From positions 186,001 through 250,000 of the forward strand of contig CALODL010000001.1 in NCBI GenBank assembly GCA_942492115.1: a stretch of 64,000 nucleotides of DNA. The letters run 5' to 3'. The notes beneath the pieces were generated by a model. That model was not told the origin of the DNA. It worked only from the letters and a program-made list of their open reading frames with translations, and made no database searches. This DNA comes from CALODL01 sp942492115. GTDB lineage: Bacteria > Planctomycetota > Phycisphaerae > UBA1845 > CAIVHJ01. The position numbers were made by a program, and so were the translations under genes. This document shows positions 54,925 to 64,000 of the stretch, in pieces (the stretch's first letter is position 1; each line of letters begins with the position of its first letter).

Positions 54925-55680
54925 TCAGGCCATGCCGAGTTCATTGATCACGGCAGGAAGCTCGCTGAGGCGCTTGACGATGAAATCGGGTTTGTTGCGC
55001 CAGATGCGGCCGCTGCCGAAGCGTCTTTTGAGAACAGTGGTCATGCCCAGTCGCTTGGCTCCCTTGACATCGAGAAATGCTTTGTCGCCAATGAACACGC
55101 TGTCCTGCGGCTTGACGTTGAGGCCGACCAGTGCTTCGCGGAATATGCGGGCGTGCGGTTTCTTGACACCGACGTTGCTCGAGTAGATGCGCACGTCGAA
55201 GAATTCGATCAATCCCTCGCTGGCCAGGTGATCGTCGAGCACGGGTCCCGGGACCATGGTGTTGGATACGATGGCCATGGGATGTCCGCGTTGTCGAAAG
55301 TGCTCCAGCACGTCATGGACCCCTTCTTCAGGTGTCCCAGTATCGCGCGTCGGCTCGTAGGATTTCCCACAGACGGCCATGAGCGTGTCGCGATCTGTGG
55401 GCAGACCAAGCGCGGCATGCACACGTCTCAGTGTCGCCAGGATATCGACCTCCCGACGCAGGATTTCGGCCTTGATGAAATCGGTCATGAACCGCCAGCG
55501 ACATGCTCGAATGTACCGTTCGACTGCAGGGACCTTGATGCCCTGCTCCACCATGAACTCGTGCGCCAGCGTAGGACCCTTCTTGAGGTCTGGGATGATA
55601 TTGGGCGTGCAGAAATCGATCAGTGTGTCACCGATGTCGAACAGCAGTGGCCTGGGCTTGGGCGTTCTCGGAAAGTACAT
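54925..55680 (-). CDS. HAD-family hydrolase
   Basis: The 251-aa product starts at ATG 55680. Motif I reads LLFDIGDTL: the nucleophile Asp is present, but the second Asp of the usual DxD is Gly, as in a known subset of HAD proteins. Motif II is IVSNTMV, motif III includes KKPHARIF, and motif IV is FIGDKAFLDVKGAKRLGM. A helical cap lies at about 20-90. Phosphatase or phosphotransferase activity on a small metabolite is likely, but catalysis may be slow or altered without the second Asp. It lies downstream of the alkaline-phosphatase-like gene on the same strand (67-base gap), which may share a transcript. Confidence 0.85.
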   Translation of the reverse strand: MYFPRTPKPRPLLFDIGDTLIDFCTPNIIPDLKKGPTLAHEFMVEQGIKVPAVERYIRACRWRFMTDFIKAEILRREVDILATLRRVHAALGLPTDRDTLMAVCGKSYEPTRDTGTPEEGVHDVLEHFRQRGHPMAIVSNTMVPGPVLDDHLASEGLIEFFDVRIYSSNVGVKKPHARIFREALVGLNVKPQDSVFIGDKAFLDVKGAKRLGMTTVLKRRFGSGRIWRNKPDFIVKRLSELPAVINELGMA

Positions 55681-55747
55681 GGTCGAGGGATTATATCAAC
55701 AGGGAAAGCCAAATACCCGAGCTGCTCCCCGGTTGCCCAATGGGGCT

Positions 55748-57145
55748 TCACACCAGGCTATGCCCAATCATATCGTCCGGAATGTGTTCACCGAGCATGT
55801 CGAGGATCGTTGGCGCGACATCATAGATCGTGGCGTCATCGACTCTGCCGCGAGCGGGCACCGAGGGATGGCTGTAGATATACAGCCCCTGCTGGGCGTG
55901 GTTGGCGTCATCCGGGCCGGTGTCGTTATCGAAGGTGTAATGACTGGCATGACCGATCGATCCCACGCTGCGCCACCGGAGGTCACCGAAGATGACCACG
56001 AGATCCGGAGCCACGTTGTTAACCTGACGGTAAATGTCCTGTGGCTTGTACGCCATCGTACCCATCGGCTGCCCAGTGTGGTCGACGAGATTCATCAGTT
56101 CCGTCCGCAGGTTCTCGCGGAACGATTCGTACTCGTTTTGCGGGACGATGCCTTGCGGTTCGCGCCCAGCGACATTGATGAACAGGCGCCCGTAGTATCC
56201 GCCCTCGCCCCATGCGGTGGTTTTCGACCAGTCGACATCCTTGACGTCGAAGCGTGTAACGCCTTCAGTGGCCGTTTTCATGACCAGGTAACCGTGCTCA
56301 ATGAGCCACTGGTTGAAGCAGAAGCCTCCGACCATGCATTTAGCGCCGTGGTCACTGACGACCCAGATGGCGGTGTCATCGAGGTCCAGCTGATCGAGTA
56401 CCTCGCCGATCAGTGAATCGGTATGCACGTAATAGTCGCGAATCGCATGTTCGAACTCATTTCCGGCAACATAGCGATGATGCTGGGGATCCATGAATTG
56501 CCAGAAACCATGATGGATGCGGTCGTGGCCCATCTCGACCATGAAGAATAAATCCCAGGGTTGCGTGGCCAGCAGTTTCTTGACGACCTCGAATCGTTTG
56601 TTGGTCATCTCGTAGATTTGGTCGAGAAGCCAGCGTTTGTCATCAGTACGAAACCCGCGCACGTCGACCATGTACTCGCCAACCCATTGAGCGATGTGTC
56701 GGCTGAGTCCCGGTGGATGGGTGTAATCACTGGTAATATCCGGGGTCAGGAAACTGGTGATCATGCAGCCCTTGGGCGGTCGGGTGATGGGATACGTACC
56801 CGGCACGCCGACGATGATCGAGTGGCGGTCGCGTTCGGTCAAGATGTTCCATAAACGCGGTTCACGAACGCGCAAACTCGTTGCAATCGTCAGGCCGTCG
56901 TAACTGTGATCCTTGCGGTTGCGAAACCCGTAGATACCCAGCATGCCCGGGTCTTTGCTCGAGGTCATGCATGACCATGCCGGAACGGTAATGGGCGGCA
57001 TGGACGATGTCAGATTGCCGTACGTCCCGCTCTCACACAGGCGCCGGAAGTTGGGCAGTAAGTCATACCACCGTTCGAACATCAGCGACGGCTCGGCGCA
57101 ATCGAGCCCGAACACGGCGACTCTCTTGATGGCTGGAGTGGACAT
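55748..57145 (-). CDS. Alkaline phosphatase family protein (type I phosphodiesterase/nucleotide pyrophosphatase-like)
   Basis: The 465-aa product starts at ATG 57145. It fits the alkaline-phosphatase superfamily: metal-binding Asp15 in VFGLDCAEPS, the probable nucleophile Thr53 in PPITVPAWSCM, DLFFMVEMGHDRIHH (about 203-217) with further ligands, and VVSDHGAK near 275. No signal peptide is visible, so it may act in the cytoplasm. Relatives cleave phosphodiester or phosphonate bonds, and the substrate is unknown. It is followed by the HAD gene and preceded by the DHH gene, all on the minus strand with gaps of 67 and 91 bases, so they may be co-transcribed. Confidence 0.88.
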   Translation of the reverse strand: MSTPAIKRVAVFGLDCAEPSLMFERWYDLLPNFRRLCESGTYGNLTSSMPPITVPAWSCMTSSKDPGMLGIYGFRNRKDHSYDGLTIATSLRVREPRLWNILTERDRHSIIVGVPGTYPITRPPKGCMITSFLTPDITSDYTHPPGLSRHIAQWVGEYMVDVRGFRTDDKRWLLDQIYEMTNKRFEVVKKLLATQPWDLFFMVEMGHDRIHHGFWQFMDPQHHRYVAGNEFEHAIRDYYVHTDSLIGEVLDQLDLDDTAIWVVSDHGAKCMVGGFCFNQWLIEHGYLVMKTATEGVTRFDVKDVDWSKTTAWGEGGYYGRLFINVAGREPQGIVPQNEYESFRENLRTELMNLVDHTGQPMGTMAYKPQDIYRQVNNVAPDLVVIFGDLRWRSVGSIGHASHYTFDNDTGPDDANHAQQGLYIYSHPSVPARGRVDDATIYDVAPTILDMLGEHIPDDMIGHSLV

Positions 57146-57236
57146 GGAAGAAGGGTATACAGGAATCGGGAGTCGGGAGCCAGGGAACGGGAATCAGGAT
57201 GTGAGATGGGCGCCACCGGGGCAGGGAGACAACGCC

Positions 57237-58247
57237 CTAGTGTTGGTGGTCTCGTTCGAGCCGGTCGAGATACTGTTCCGTCAGCGGGATGACCTTTTCG
57301 ACGGCGTCTTCGATGCTGCCGGAAATGATGGCCCCGGCAGCGAGGCGGTGTCCACCGCCGCCGATGGACTGCGCGAGTTCGAGTATCGACGTCGATTCTT
57401 CGCCGCGAAAATTCATCCGGATTTTTCCGGCAACTCCTTCAGTGAACAGGATGGCCACGCGGGCGCGCTTGAGCGAGCGGGGGATTTCGACCTGGTCATC
57501 GACATCCTCGGCCGTGCAACCCGCACGGATGATCTCGTGGTTGTTGGCCGTACTGAATGCAATGCGGCCGCTGATGCTTAGACGCGTGTTGTCATAGATG
57601 ACACGTCGGAGGTCGAATTCTCGTTGGCTTTGCGAGCGACAGAGCAATTCGCCGATACGCCCGACCTCCGCGCCTGCTGCGACGAGATCAGCAGCTGCGA
57701 CCAGCGACGACCGTGTTGTATTGGGCAACGAAAATCCGACTGTATCCGAGTGGATGCCGGCGTACAGCAGGGACGCGACGGTCGGCGTCAGTGTCCAACC
57801 GGCCGCCTGGTACAGTCGGGTGACGAGTTCGGCTGTACTACTGGCCCGATCGTCAACCCAGTTGATCGTGCCAAACTGTGTGTTGGATGCGTGGTGATCA
57901 ATGTTAACGATCGTTCGTCCGGGCACGCCGTCGATCAGGAGATCGGCCGGCATGTTGGTCCGCGGGGCTTTGGCTGTGTCGCAAACGATGGCCAGTCTTG
58001 CCGTCGTGCAGGCGTCGGCGTCGGCGAGAGCAGGCTGCGCCCAGTCCACCAGGAACTGGATGCGATCAGAGACGCTGCCGTCAGGGAGCGCGACTGGAAT
58101 ACGCTGCCCGGTGGCGTGTTCGATGCCGATGGACAACGCAAACATCGACGACAGGCAGTCTGCGTCCGGTGTGACGTGTCCGGCGATGAATGCAGGGCCA
58201 CCGGCGGTGATGGCCGCAAGCAGATCGGCTGACGGAGCGTTACTCAT
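57237..58247 (-). CDS. DHH/DHHA1 phosphoesterase (NrnA-like oligoribonuclease/pAp phosphatase)
   Basis: The 336-aa product starts at ATG 58247. The DHH domain shows HVTPDADCLSS (His24, Asp28, Asp30), a metal Asp at about residue 90, the DHH triad (Asp117-His118-His119) and SSTAELV. The DHHA1 domain ends with IGGGGHRLAAG (about 291-301). NrnA-type members cut short RNAs and pAp (3'-phosphoadenosine 5'-phosphate). pAp is a by-product of sulfate activation, and the next gene upstream (54 bases) is sat, so a shared pathway is plausible. The substrate is not proven by sequence. All expected metal ligands are present. Confidence 0.9.
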   Translation of the reverse strand: MSNAPSADLLAAITAGGPAFIAGHVTPDADCLSSMFALSIGIEHATGQRIPVALPDGSVSDRIQFLVDWAQPALADADACTTARLAIVCDTAKAPRTNMPADLLIDGVPGRTIVNIDHHASNTQFGTINWVDDRASSTAELVTRLYQAAGWTLTPTVASLLYAGIHSDTVGFSLPNTTRSSLVAAADLVAAGAEVGRIGELLCRSQSQREFDLRRVIYDNTRLSISGRIAFSTANNHEIIRAGCTAEDVDDQVEIPRSLKRARVAILFTEGVAGKIRMNFRGEESTSILELAQSIGGGGHRLAAGAIISGSIEDAVEKVIPLTEQYLDRLERDHQH

Positions 58248-58301
58248 GATGCATCGCCGCGATCATTGTTGGCGAGTCGTTCTGTGACACGAGAACGATA
58301 C

Positions 58302-59459
58302 CTAGCTGTTCTTGACCCAATCCATCAGGATGGTGCTGATCTCGGGCCGAGTGAATTCCTCGGGCAGGTCCTCGCCGGCCTGGAGCATCTCGCGGACCTT
58401 CGTGCCGCTGAGGAAGATGCGATCGCCCTTGATCATCGGGAAGGTCTTGCTGCTGACCATGCCACCTGCCTGCTTGGACCAGGCGCTGTGCTCGAACTTC
58501 AGTGGCGTGATGAGCAGGCCGTCCTTGGGGATCTCGTCGAAGATGGTCTGGGCATCGTAGGTGCCATAGTAGTCACCGACACCGGCGTGGTCGCGGCCGA
58601 CGATGAAGTGTGAGCATCCATAGTTCTGGCGCAGGATAGCGTGAAGAATTGCTTCGCGCGGTCCGGCATAACGCATCGCAGCCGGCAGAACCGACAGCAT
58701 GGTGTGGTCGTGGCTGTAATACTTTTCCATGAGTGTTTCGTAACACTTCATGCGGACGTCGGCAGGAATATCTCCGGCTTGCGTTTCTCCGACCAGCGGG
58801 TGGATCAGCAGGCCATCGCAGATTTCCTGGGCGCACTTCGTGAGGTATTCGTGGGCGCGATGGATTGGATTGCGGGTCTGGAAGGCCACGACCGTGCTCC
58901 AGCCGCGCTTCTCGAATTCCGCGCGGGTCTGGGCCGGGGTCAGCCGGTAGGGGTCGAGGTCGCCGATCGAGGGCGCCGGCAGGACGTCGATCGGGCCGCC
59001 GAGGCAAACATCCCCCTGAGCCATGAGTACGGCTACGCCGGGGTGGTCTGTGGAATCGGTCTTGTAGACCTGTTTCGCTTCTTTGGCTTTGTCATGGGCA
59101 TATTTTTCGTTGACCGTCATGACGGCCAGGAGGCGACCGCTGTCGTCGGTGAGTGCGACGCGGCTGCCGATGTCGATCTTGTTCGCGGTGCCGGTATCGG
59201 TGCTGCAAGTGATCGGAATCGGCCAGGCTGTTCCGTCGGACATCTGCATTTTGTCGCACACGCCGTTGAAGTCGGATTCACCCATGAATCCCTCGATTGG
59301 GCTGAACGCCCCGTTGCCGATCATCTCGATGTCGCACTGCTCGCGTTTGGGTACCTGAATGGTCACCAGGGACTGTGCTTCGCTCTCGAGGGCCTGGATG
59401 CGATCATCGGAAACGAGTCGGTTCTTCAACGTGCCGCCGTGGGGCTTGATAGTGCTCAT
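58302..59459 (-). CDS. sat: Sulfate adenylyltransferase
   Basis: ATP sulfurylase forms adenosine 5'-phosphosulfate (APS) from sulfate and ATP (or ATP from APS in the reverse direction). The 385-aa chain has the catalytic QTRNPIHRAHE (194-204), GRDHAG (288-293) and FLSGTKVREML near the end, plus an N-terminal PUA-like domain. There is no APS kinase domain. It resembles the single-chain Sat of sulfate assimilators and sulfur-cycling bacteria. ATG 59459 is used. It is 54 bases upstream of the DHH gene. The window holds no apr, dsr or cys gene, so the direction (assimilation or energy metabolism) is open. Confidence 0.97.
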   Translation of the reverse strand: MSTIKPHGGTLKNRLVSDDRIQALESEAQSLVTIQVPKREQCDIEMIGNGAFSPIEGFMGESDFNGVCDKMQMSDGTAWPIPITCSTDTGTANKIDIGSRVALTDDSGRLLAVMTVNEKYAHDKAKEAKQVYKTDSTDHPGVAVLMAQGDVCLGGPIDVLPAPSIGDLDPYRLTPAQTRAEFEKRGWSTVVAFQTRNPIHRAHEYLTKCAQEICDGLLIHPLVGETQAGDIPADVRMKCYETLMEKYYSHDHTMLSVLPAAMRYAGPREAILHAILRQNYGCSHFIVGRDHAGVGDYYGTYDAQTIFDEIPKDGLLITPLKFEHSAWSKQAGGMVSSKTFPMIKGDRIFLSGTKVREMLQAGEDLPEEFTRPEISTILMDWVKNS

Positions 59460-59654
59460 GGTGCTTCCTCGGGGTCTGAAACTGTATAGGTTACGAATCT
59501 GGGATTACAGATCGACCGGCCGGCAGCGGCTTTGGCCGATACCGCCGTTTCGTCACCAGGCTCTGTGAGAGACATCGGGCGTGTTCGATCAGGGGGCCAT
59601 CTTAGGGGATCGCTCCACCGATGGCAATGAGCCGCAAGGGGGATGCTGCGGCGG

Positions 59655-60194
59655 TCACTTGCTCTTCACCGGGGCCAGGACCATGGTCATGCGCCGGCCC
59701 AGGACCTTGGGGGGTTGCTCCATCTTGGCAATCTCTTCAAAGCCGTTGAAGATGCCTCTGAGAATCTCGAGGCCGATCTCGCGGTGGGCATTCTCACGGC
59801 CGCGGAACATCATGGTGAACTGGACCTTGTCGCCACTCTCGAGGAAGTGCTGGGCCTTCTTGAGCTTGGTGTCGCGGTCATGCGTATCGGTCTTGGGGCG
59901 CAGCCGGATTTCCTTGAGCTGGGTCTCGTGCGAGTTCTTGCTCTGCTGGCGCTGCTTCTTCTTCTGGTTGTACTTGAACTTGCCATAGTCCATGATCTTG
60001 CAGACCGGTGGCCGTTCATTGGGGGAGATTTCGACAAGATCGACGCCGACGTCACGCGCTCGGGCCAGGGCCTCGTTGGTGGGGACGATACCGACCTGCT
60101 CGCCCTCTTCGGTGATCAGCCGGACCGGGCTGATACGGATTTGTTCGTTCATGCGGATGCGCGGGGCGGGCGGTGGTTTCCTGAAGTTCTTCAT
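59655..60194 (-). CDS. infC: Translation initiation factor IF-3
   Basis: The 179-aa product keeps ribosomal subunits apart and checks start-codon pairing. The N domain begins MNEQIRISPVRLI, the linker is KIMDYGKFKYNQKKK, and the C domain has LKEIRLRPKTDTHD, FTMMFRGRENAH and other family marks. It starts at ATG 60194, overlapping the thrS stop by four bases (ATGA), so translation is coupled to thrS. In many bacteria rpmI and rplT follow infC. Here the next gene is sat, 195 bases downstream, so the ribosomal pair has been separated. Confidence 0.97.
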   Translation of the reverse strand: MKNFRKPPPAPRIRMNEQIRISPVRLITEEGEQVGIVPTNEALARARDVGVDLVEISPNERPPVCKIMDYGKFKYNQKKKQRQQSKNSHETQLKEIRLRPKTDTHDRDTKLKKAQHFLESGDKVQFTMMFRGRENAHREIGLEILRGIFNGFEEIAKMEQPPKVLGRRMTMVLAPVKSK

Positions 60195-62158
60195 GTGGTG
60201 ACCTGCATTTCCTCCTGGCGCCCTCTGGATGCAATCTCGCCCACACAGCCCTCGACGAACTGTTCGAATGGGAAAGTCCCCAGGGTCACACCATCTCTGT
60301 TGTTGACATTCACCGTCTTGTCGGCTGCTTCCTGTTCACCGACGACGAGAATGTACGGAATTTTCTGATCGCGTGCGCGTTGTTTCTTCGGTCCGATGCG
60401 ATCGCTGGTGGTATCGAGGATGCTGCGCATCCCGTGATCGATGAGCCATCGGTTGATCTTGTCGCCGTACTCGACGCTTTTCTCGCTGACAGTCGAGACA
60501 CACACCTGAACCGGTGCGAGCCACAGTGGGAAAGCACCAGCATAATGTTCGATGAGGATTCCGACGAACCGTTCGAGGCTTCCGCAGACGGCCCGGTGCA
60601 GCATGACCGGAGTATGCGGGGCATTGTCTTCGCCCACGTACTTGGCGCCGAGTCGTCCGGGCATTGAGAAATCGACCTGGACTGTTCCGAGTTGCCACAG
60701 GCGGCCAAGGCAGTCCCGGACATTGAAATCGACCTTGGGACCGTAGAACGCGCCCTCGCCAGGATCGATATCGAATTCCATGTTCATTTTCTCGAGGGCC
60801 TGTTGCAGGGCCGCCTCGGCTTTGTCCCACACGACTTCGTCGCCCACACGCTGCTCCGGCCGGGTCGACAGTTTTACAACCATGTCCTCGAATCCGAAGT
60901 CGCTGTAGGTGGTCTTCACCAGATCGCAGAACGCGGTGACTTCCGCTTCGATCTGGGCTTCGCTACAGAAGATATGGGCGTCATCCTGCGTGAAAGCCCG
61001 CACACGCATGATGCCGTGCAGCGTACCGCTGGCTTCGTTGCGATGGCAGCTGCCGAATTCCGCCAGGCGGAGGGGCAGATCGCGATAGCTCTTGATGCCT
61101 TGCTTGAACACCTGGATGTGGCACGGGCAATTCATCGGTTTGATCGCAAAATCGTGGGCTTCTGTCTCGGTGACGAACATATTGTCCCGAAACTTGGCCC
61201 AGTGCCCGCTCTTTTCCCACAGGCTCTTGTCGACGAGCATCGGGGTGTTGATTTCGTGGTAGCCACTGGCTCCCAGGCGCTCGCGAATGTACGAGACCAC
61301 GATCTGATACAACGCCCAGCCACGGGGGTGCCAGAACACGGCTCCGGGTGCTTCTTCCTGAAGATGGAACAGGTCGAGCTGCGGGCCGAGTTTGCGATGG
61401 TCGCGCTTCCGGGCTTCCTCGAGGCGTTCGAGGTGCTCGCTGAGCAGTTTCTTGGAGGTGAACGCAGTGCCATAGACACGCTGGAGTTGTTTCTCGTTCT
61501 GATCGCCGTGCCAATAGGCTCCGCTGACCTGCAGTACCTTGAATGCCTTGATCCGGCCAGTTGAAGGGATATGCGGGCCGCGGCACAGGTCTTCGAAGTC
61601 CTGGCCGACGCGGTCCCCGGTGACGTAGAAGCTCAGGTCGCCATCCGCGCGCTCGGCGTTGTCGATCTTGTAGCGGTTGCCTTCCGTCTTGACCTTGTCG
61701 AGGCCATCCGCACGGTGCATGTCGACGCGCGTGAATGGACGGTTTTCCTTGACGATCCGCTGCATCTCGGCTTCGATCTTAGGGAACGCTTCGGGCGTGA
61801 TCGGCTCATCGAGATCGATGTCGTAGTAGTAGCCGTCTTGAATCGGAGGCCCGTAGACCAGCTTGGTCTCGGGATACAGGTTGCAAATGGCCTCGGCCAT
61901 GACATGGGCCGTGCTGTGACGCAGAACGAACAGAGTATCTTCGTCCGTACCCTTGTCGGTGAGGATCTGGACGCTACAGTCACCCGGAAGTGTCCGGTTG
62001 AGGTCGTAGATATCCCAGCTCTGGCCGTTGTCGGTGGAGACTTTGCCTGCAAGAGCGGCTTTCGCCAGACCGGGACCAATTTTCGCGGCGACGTCAGCGA
62101 TGGATGCAGGATCGGGGAGTTCGAGAACCGTGCCGTCAGGCAACGTAATCTTTGGCAT
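60191..62158 (-). CDS. thrS: Threonyl-tRNA synthetase
   Basis: The 655-aa product charges tRNA-Thr. It has an N-terminal TGS domain (about 1-62), the editing SAD/N2 domain with HSTAHVMAEA (about 81-90) and YYYDIDLDEPIT, then a class II core with MNCPCHIQVFK, EFGSCHRNEASGTLHG, DDAHIFC and an anticodon-binding C-terminal domain (PVQVCVSTVSEKS onward). The length is usual. It overlaps infC by four bases. The 332-base region upstream, shared with divergent pepF, shows no T-box. No second thrS copy is visible. Confidence 0.97.
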   Translation of the reverse strand: MPKITLPDGTVLELPDPASIADVAAKIGPGLAKAALAGKVSTDNGQSWDIYDLNRTLPGDCSVQILTDKGTDEDTLFVLRHSTAHVMAEAICNLYPETKLVYGPPIQDGYYYDIDLDEPITPEAFPKIEAEMQRIVKENRPFTRVDMHRADGLDKVKTEGNRYKIDNAERADGDLSFYVTGDRVGQDFEDLCRGPHIPSTGRIKAFKVLQVSGAYWHGDQNEKQLQRVYGTAFTSKKLLSEHLERLEEARKRDHRKLGPQLDLFHLQEEAPGAVFWHPRGWALYQIVVSYIRERLGASGYHEINTPMLVDKSLWEKSGHWAKFRDNMFVTETEAHDFAIKPMNCPCHIQVFKQGIKSYRDLPLRLAEFGSCHRNEASGTLHGIMRVRAFTQDDAHIFCSEAQIEAEVTAFCDLVKTTYSDFGFEDMVVKLSTRPEQRVGDEVVWDKAEAALQQALEKMNMEFDIDPGEGAFYGPKVDFNVRDCLGRLWQLGTVQVDFSMPGRLGAKYVGEDNAPHTPVMLHRAVCGSLERFVGILIEHYAGAFPLWLAPVQVCVSTVSEKSVEYGDKINRWLIDHGMRSILDTTSDRIGPKKQRARDQKIPYILVVGEQEAADKTVNVNNRDGVTLGTFPFEQFVEGCVGEIASRGRQEEMQVTT

Positions 62159-62490
62159 GTCGGTCGGCGGTCAACCTCAGTTTGAAGGAGCTCGGCTCAG
62201 AACGAGTCTGCAATGAACGAATGACACTGGTGGATCTGTCTCCCCTGTGACGCAGCTCGATATGCCGAGGCAGTGACAACAAGCGAAATCAGTATACACT
62301 ATCGGTAAGGGGCGTCAAGCGACTGGTGTTTGTTCTAGTCGCCGTCAGGGCAAAGAGTTAGGTGCGACGGGCGCGGCTCCGACGGCTTCGGGCCAAGCGA
62401 CGTTTCACAGTGCTGGAAGCGGGTTTTCAGCATAATCTGGCGCCTTCTGAAGGAATTCCGGGCATTTTCCACGGCAGGAGCGAGTGCGCA
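62159..62490. other. Divergent spacer between thrS and pepF
   Basis: These 332 bases must hold both promoters. I see no T-box-like leader, no long inverted repeat and no gene. Confidence 0.5.
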
Positions 62491-64000
62491 ATGACCATCT
62501 GTTTCTCAACGGCAACAGCGGCGTCGGATGTAACCGAGGTTCCGGAGCGGCATACCATCGACGATCGGCATAAATGGGATTTGTCCCTGATGTACGCGAC
62601 CGCTCGCGAGTGGCAGGTCCACCACGATGAGGTTGCGGCCATGATCGCCGAGATCAGGGGCCTGGCCGGCACGACTGCCACGGGCCCCCAGGAGTTGCTC
62701 CGGGTGCTCAACCTGCGCGACCAGATCGACGTGCAACTCGAAAAACTCTACGCATATGCCATGATGCTCAACGACGAGGACATGCGCGATGCCGAGAGCC
62801 AGGGCCTCAAGAAGAAGGCCCAGACTCTTGCCGTGAGCTGCGGCGAGAGTACGGCGTGGCTCGCCCCCGAGCTACTGCAGATTCCCCGGGAGCCATTGAG
62901 CAACTGGCTGCAACGTGATGAGCTCGAGATATATGCTCACTACTTCGACGATCTGTTCCGTTGTCAGGCCCACGTCCTCAGCCCGCGCGAGGAGGAACTG
63001 CTGGCCATGTCGGGCAAGGCGACCAGCGCTGCCGGTGAGACCTTCAGCCATCTGACCAATGCCGAGCTCCGCCTGCCGACCATGACTGACCGCAACGGCC
63101 AGGAGGTCGAGATCAGTCCCAGCGTGTACTACAAATTCCTGTATTCGAAGGACCGCAAAGAACGGCGCGATGCCTTCTGTGGTCATATGCAGAGTTATCT
63201 CGAGATCAAGAACTCGCTGGCAGCGACCCTTGCCGGTAGCGTCGAGCGTGACTGGTTCTATGCCAAGGCCCGGCACTATTCGAGTTGCCTCGAGGCGTCG
63301 CTCGATGCCGAAAACCTTCCCGTCTCGGTCTATCACAACCTCATCGACACCGTAAATGGCCACCTGCCTCTGCTGCATCGCCACACGGCTCTCAAGAAGC
63401 GTATCCTGGGGTACGACGACATTCATCCGTACGACTTGTATGTCAGTCTCGTCGACGTGCCGGAGCGGACCTACACCTACGAGCAGGGATGTGATCTCGT
63501 CCTCGAGGGCATACAGCCGATGGGGCAGGAATACACCGAGATGATGCGTACGGCGCTCACTTCGCGGTGGATCGATGTTTTCGAGAACAAAGGCAAACGC
63601 AATGGGGCGTACAATATGGGGACCTACCTGTCCCCGCCCTACGTTCTGCTTAATTTCAACGGGACGTACAACGACGTCTCGACCATTGCGCACGAACTCG
63701 GCCACGCGATGCAGAGCTATTTCTCACAGCAGAATCAACCGCCCGTGTATTCTGGTTATCCGATGTTTACGGCCGAGGTCGCATCGACGGCCGCCGAGAT
63801 CATCTTCAAGCAGTTCTTGCTCGACAAGTGTGATGACCCGCGGGAACAGGCGTGGATGCTCGACCACATGCTCGAGAACATTCGCACGACCGTCTTTCGC
63901 CAGACCAAGTTTTCGGAGTTTGACCTGGCCGTGCACACCATGGCCGAAACGGGCGAGTCGCTGACTGCCGATGCGATGATGACCCGCGGCCGTGAGGTGT
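62491..64000 (+). CDS. pepF: Oligoendopeptidase F (M3 family metallopeptidase), 3' end outside window
   Basis: The frame from ATG 62491 (GGAG ten bases upstream) is open to the right edge, giving 503 codons of an enzyme usually about 600 aa long. The zinc site is HELGH at residues 401-405 in DVSTIAHELGHAMQ, with the third ligand Glu expected in MFTAEVASTAAE (about 429). The N-terminal region has the helical M3B pattern. PepF cuts oligopeptides of about 7-17 residues in the cytoplasm; no signal peptide is seen. It is divergent from thrS. The C-terminal fifth is not in view. Confidence 0.93.
   Translation, partial: MTICFSTATAASDVTEVPERHTIDDRHKWDLSLMYATAREWQVHHDEVAAMIAEIRGLAGTTATGPQELLRVLNLRDQIDVQLEKLYAYAMMLNDEDMRDAESQGLKKKAQTLAVSCGESTAWLAPELLQIPREPLSNWLQRDELEIYAHYFDDLFRCQAHVLSPREEELLAMSGKATSAAGETFSHLTNAELRLPTMTDRNGQEVEISPSVYYKFLYSKDRKERRDAFCGHMQSYLEIKNSLAATLAGSVERDWFYAKARHYSSCLEASLDAENLPVSVYHNLIDTVNGHLPLLHRHTALKKRILGYDDIHPYDLYVSLVDVPERTYTYEQGCDLVLEGIQPMGQEYTEMMRTALTSRWIDVFENKGKRNGAYNMGTYLSPPYVLLNFNGTYNDVSTIAHELGHAMQSYFSQQNQPPVYSGYPMFTAEVASTAAEIIFKQFLLDKCDDPREQAWMLDHMLENIRTTVFRQTKFSEFDLAVHTMAETGESLTADAMMTRGREV

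Overview
The window looks like chromosomal DNA of a Planctomycetota-type bacterium, most likely near the Phycisphaerae. The clues are secreted proteins with Cys-rich GACC modules, a dockerin-like segment and DxDxDG (thrombospondin type 3) calcium repeats, a giant multiheme cytochrome, a sigma factor with a long N-terminal extension, and many long family-poor proteins. This placement is inference from gene content; no rRNA or other phylogenetic marker was compared. The DNA is GC-rich. I found no tRNA, rRNA, CRISPR array, transposase or prophage gene.

Layout. 1-5048 (minus) is most of a giant eight-heme cytochrome c fused to a cupredoxin-like/regulatory C-terminal domain; it runs off the left edge. 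5515-9664 holds a membrane-anchored protein and, divergently, a three-gene ABC-2 type exporter operon. 9969-14718 holds a STAS protein, a divergent RNase HII-like protein, a Tat-exported Ntn asparaginase, and an operon of membrane protein, zinc-ribbon protein and folE. 14928-16322 holds a small lipoprotein, an HU-like protein and a small Cys-rich protein. 16857-33619 is dominated by envelope or exported proteins: a dockerin-containing repeat protein, an S41 peptidase, a LolA-like protein and two tandem TSP3 lipoproteins (one about 1,790 aa). rsgA lies among them.

33689-44215 carries uvrA (minus), the sdhC-sdhA-sdhB operon, a transglutaminase-like lipoprotein and a coiled-coil protein. 44350-54176 carries the unusual sigma factor, neuB-neuC (nonulosonic acid synthesis), an HDOD protein, a cupredoxin-like lipoprotein, and a two-gene minus-strand unit of a Maf/DUF115 protein and a nucleotidyltransferase-SPASM fusion. 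neuB, neuC, Maf and the fusion together suggest a surface or flagellin glycosylation locus. 54274-64000 is mostly housekeeping: aat, a HAD hydrolase, an alkaline-phosphatase-like enzyme, a DHH phosphoesterase, sat, infC, thrS and a truncated pepF.

The strongest candidates for something undescribed are: (1) the giant cytochrome, whose C-terminal domain is a copper-ligand-less relative of the stand-alone lipoprotein at 49675; (2) the NTase/degenerate radical-SAM/SPASM fusion beside Maf and the neuBC pair; (3) the sigma factor with several N-terminal HTH-like segments and no room for domain 3; (4) the giant TSP3 lipoprotein with a Ser/Thr-rich pore-former-like core; and (5) several strong inverted-repeat elements in intergenic DNA (11522-11563, 20263-20330, 24101-24286).
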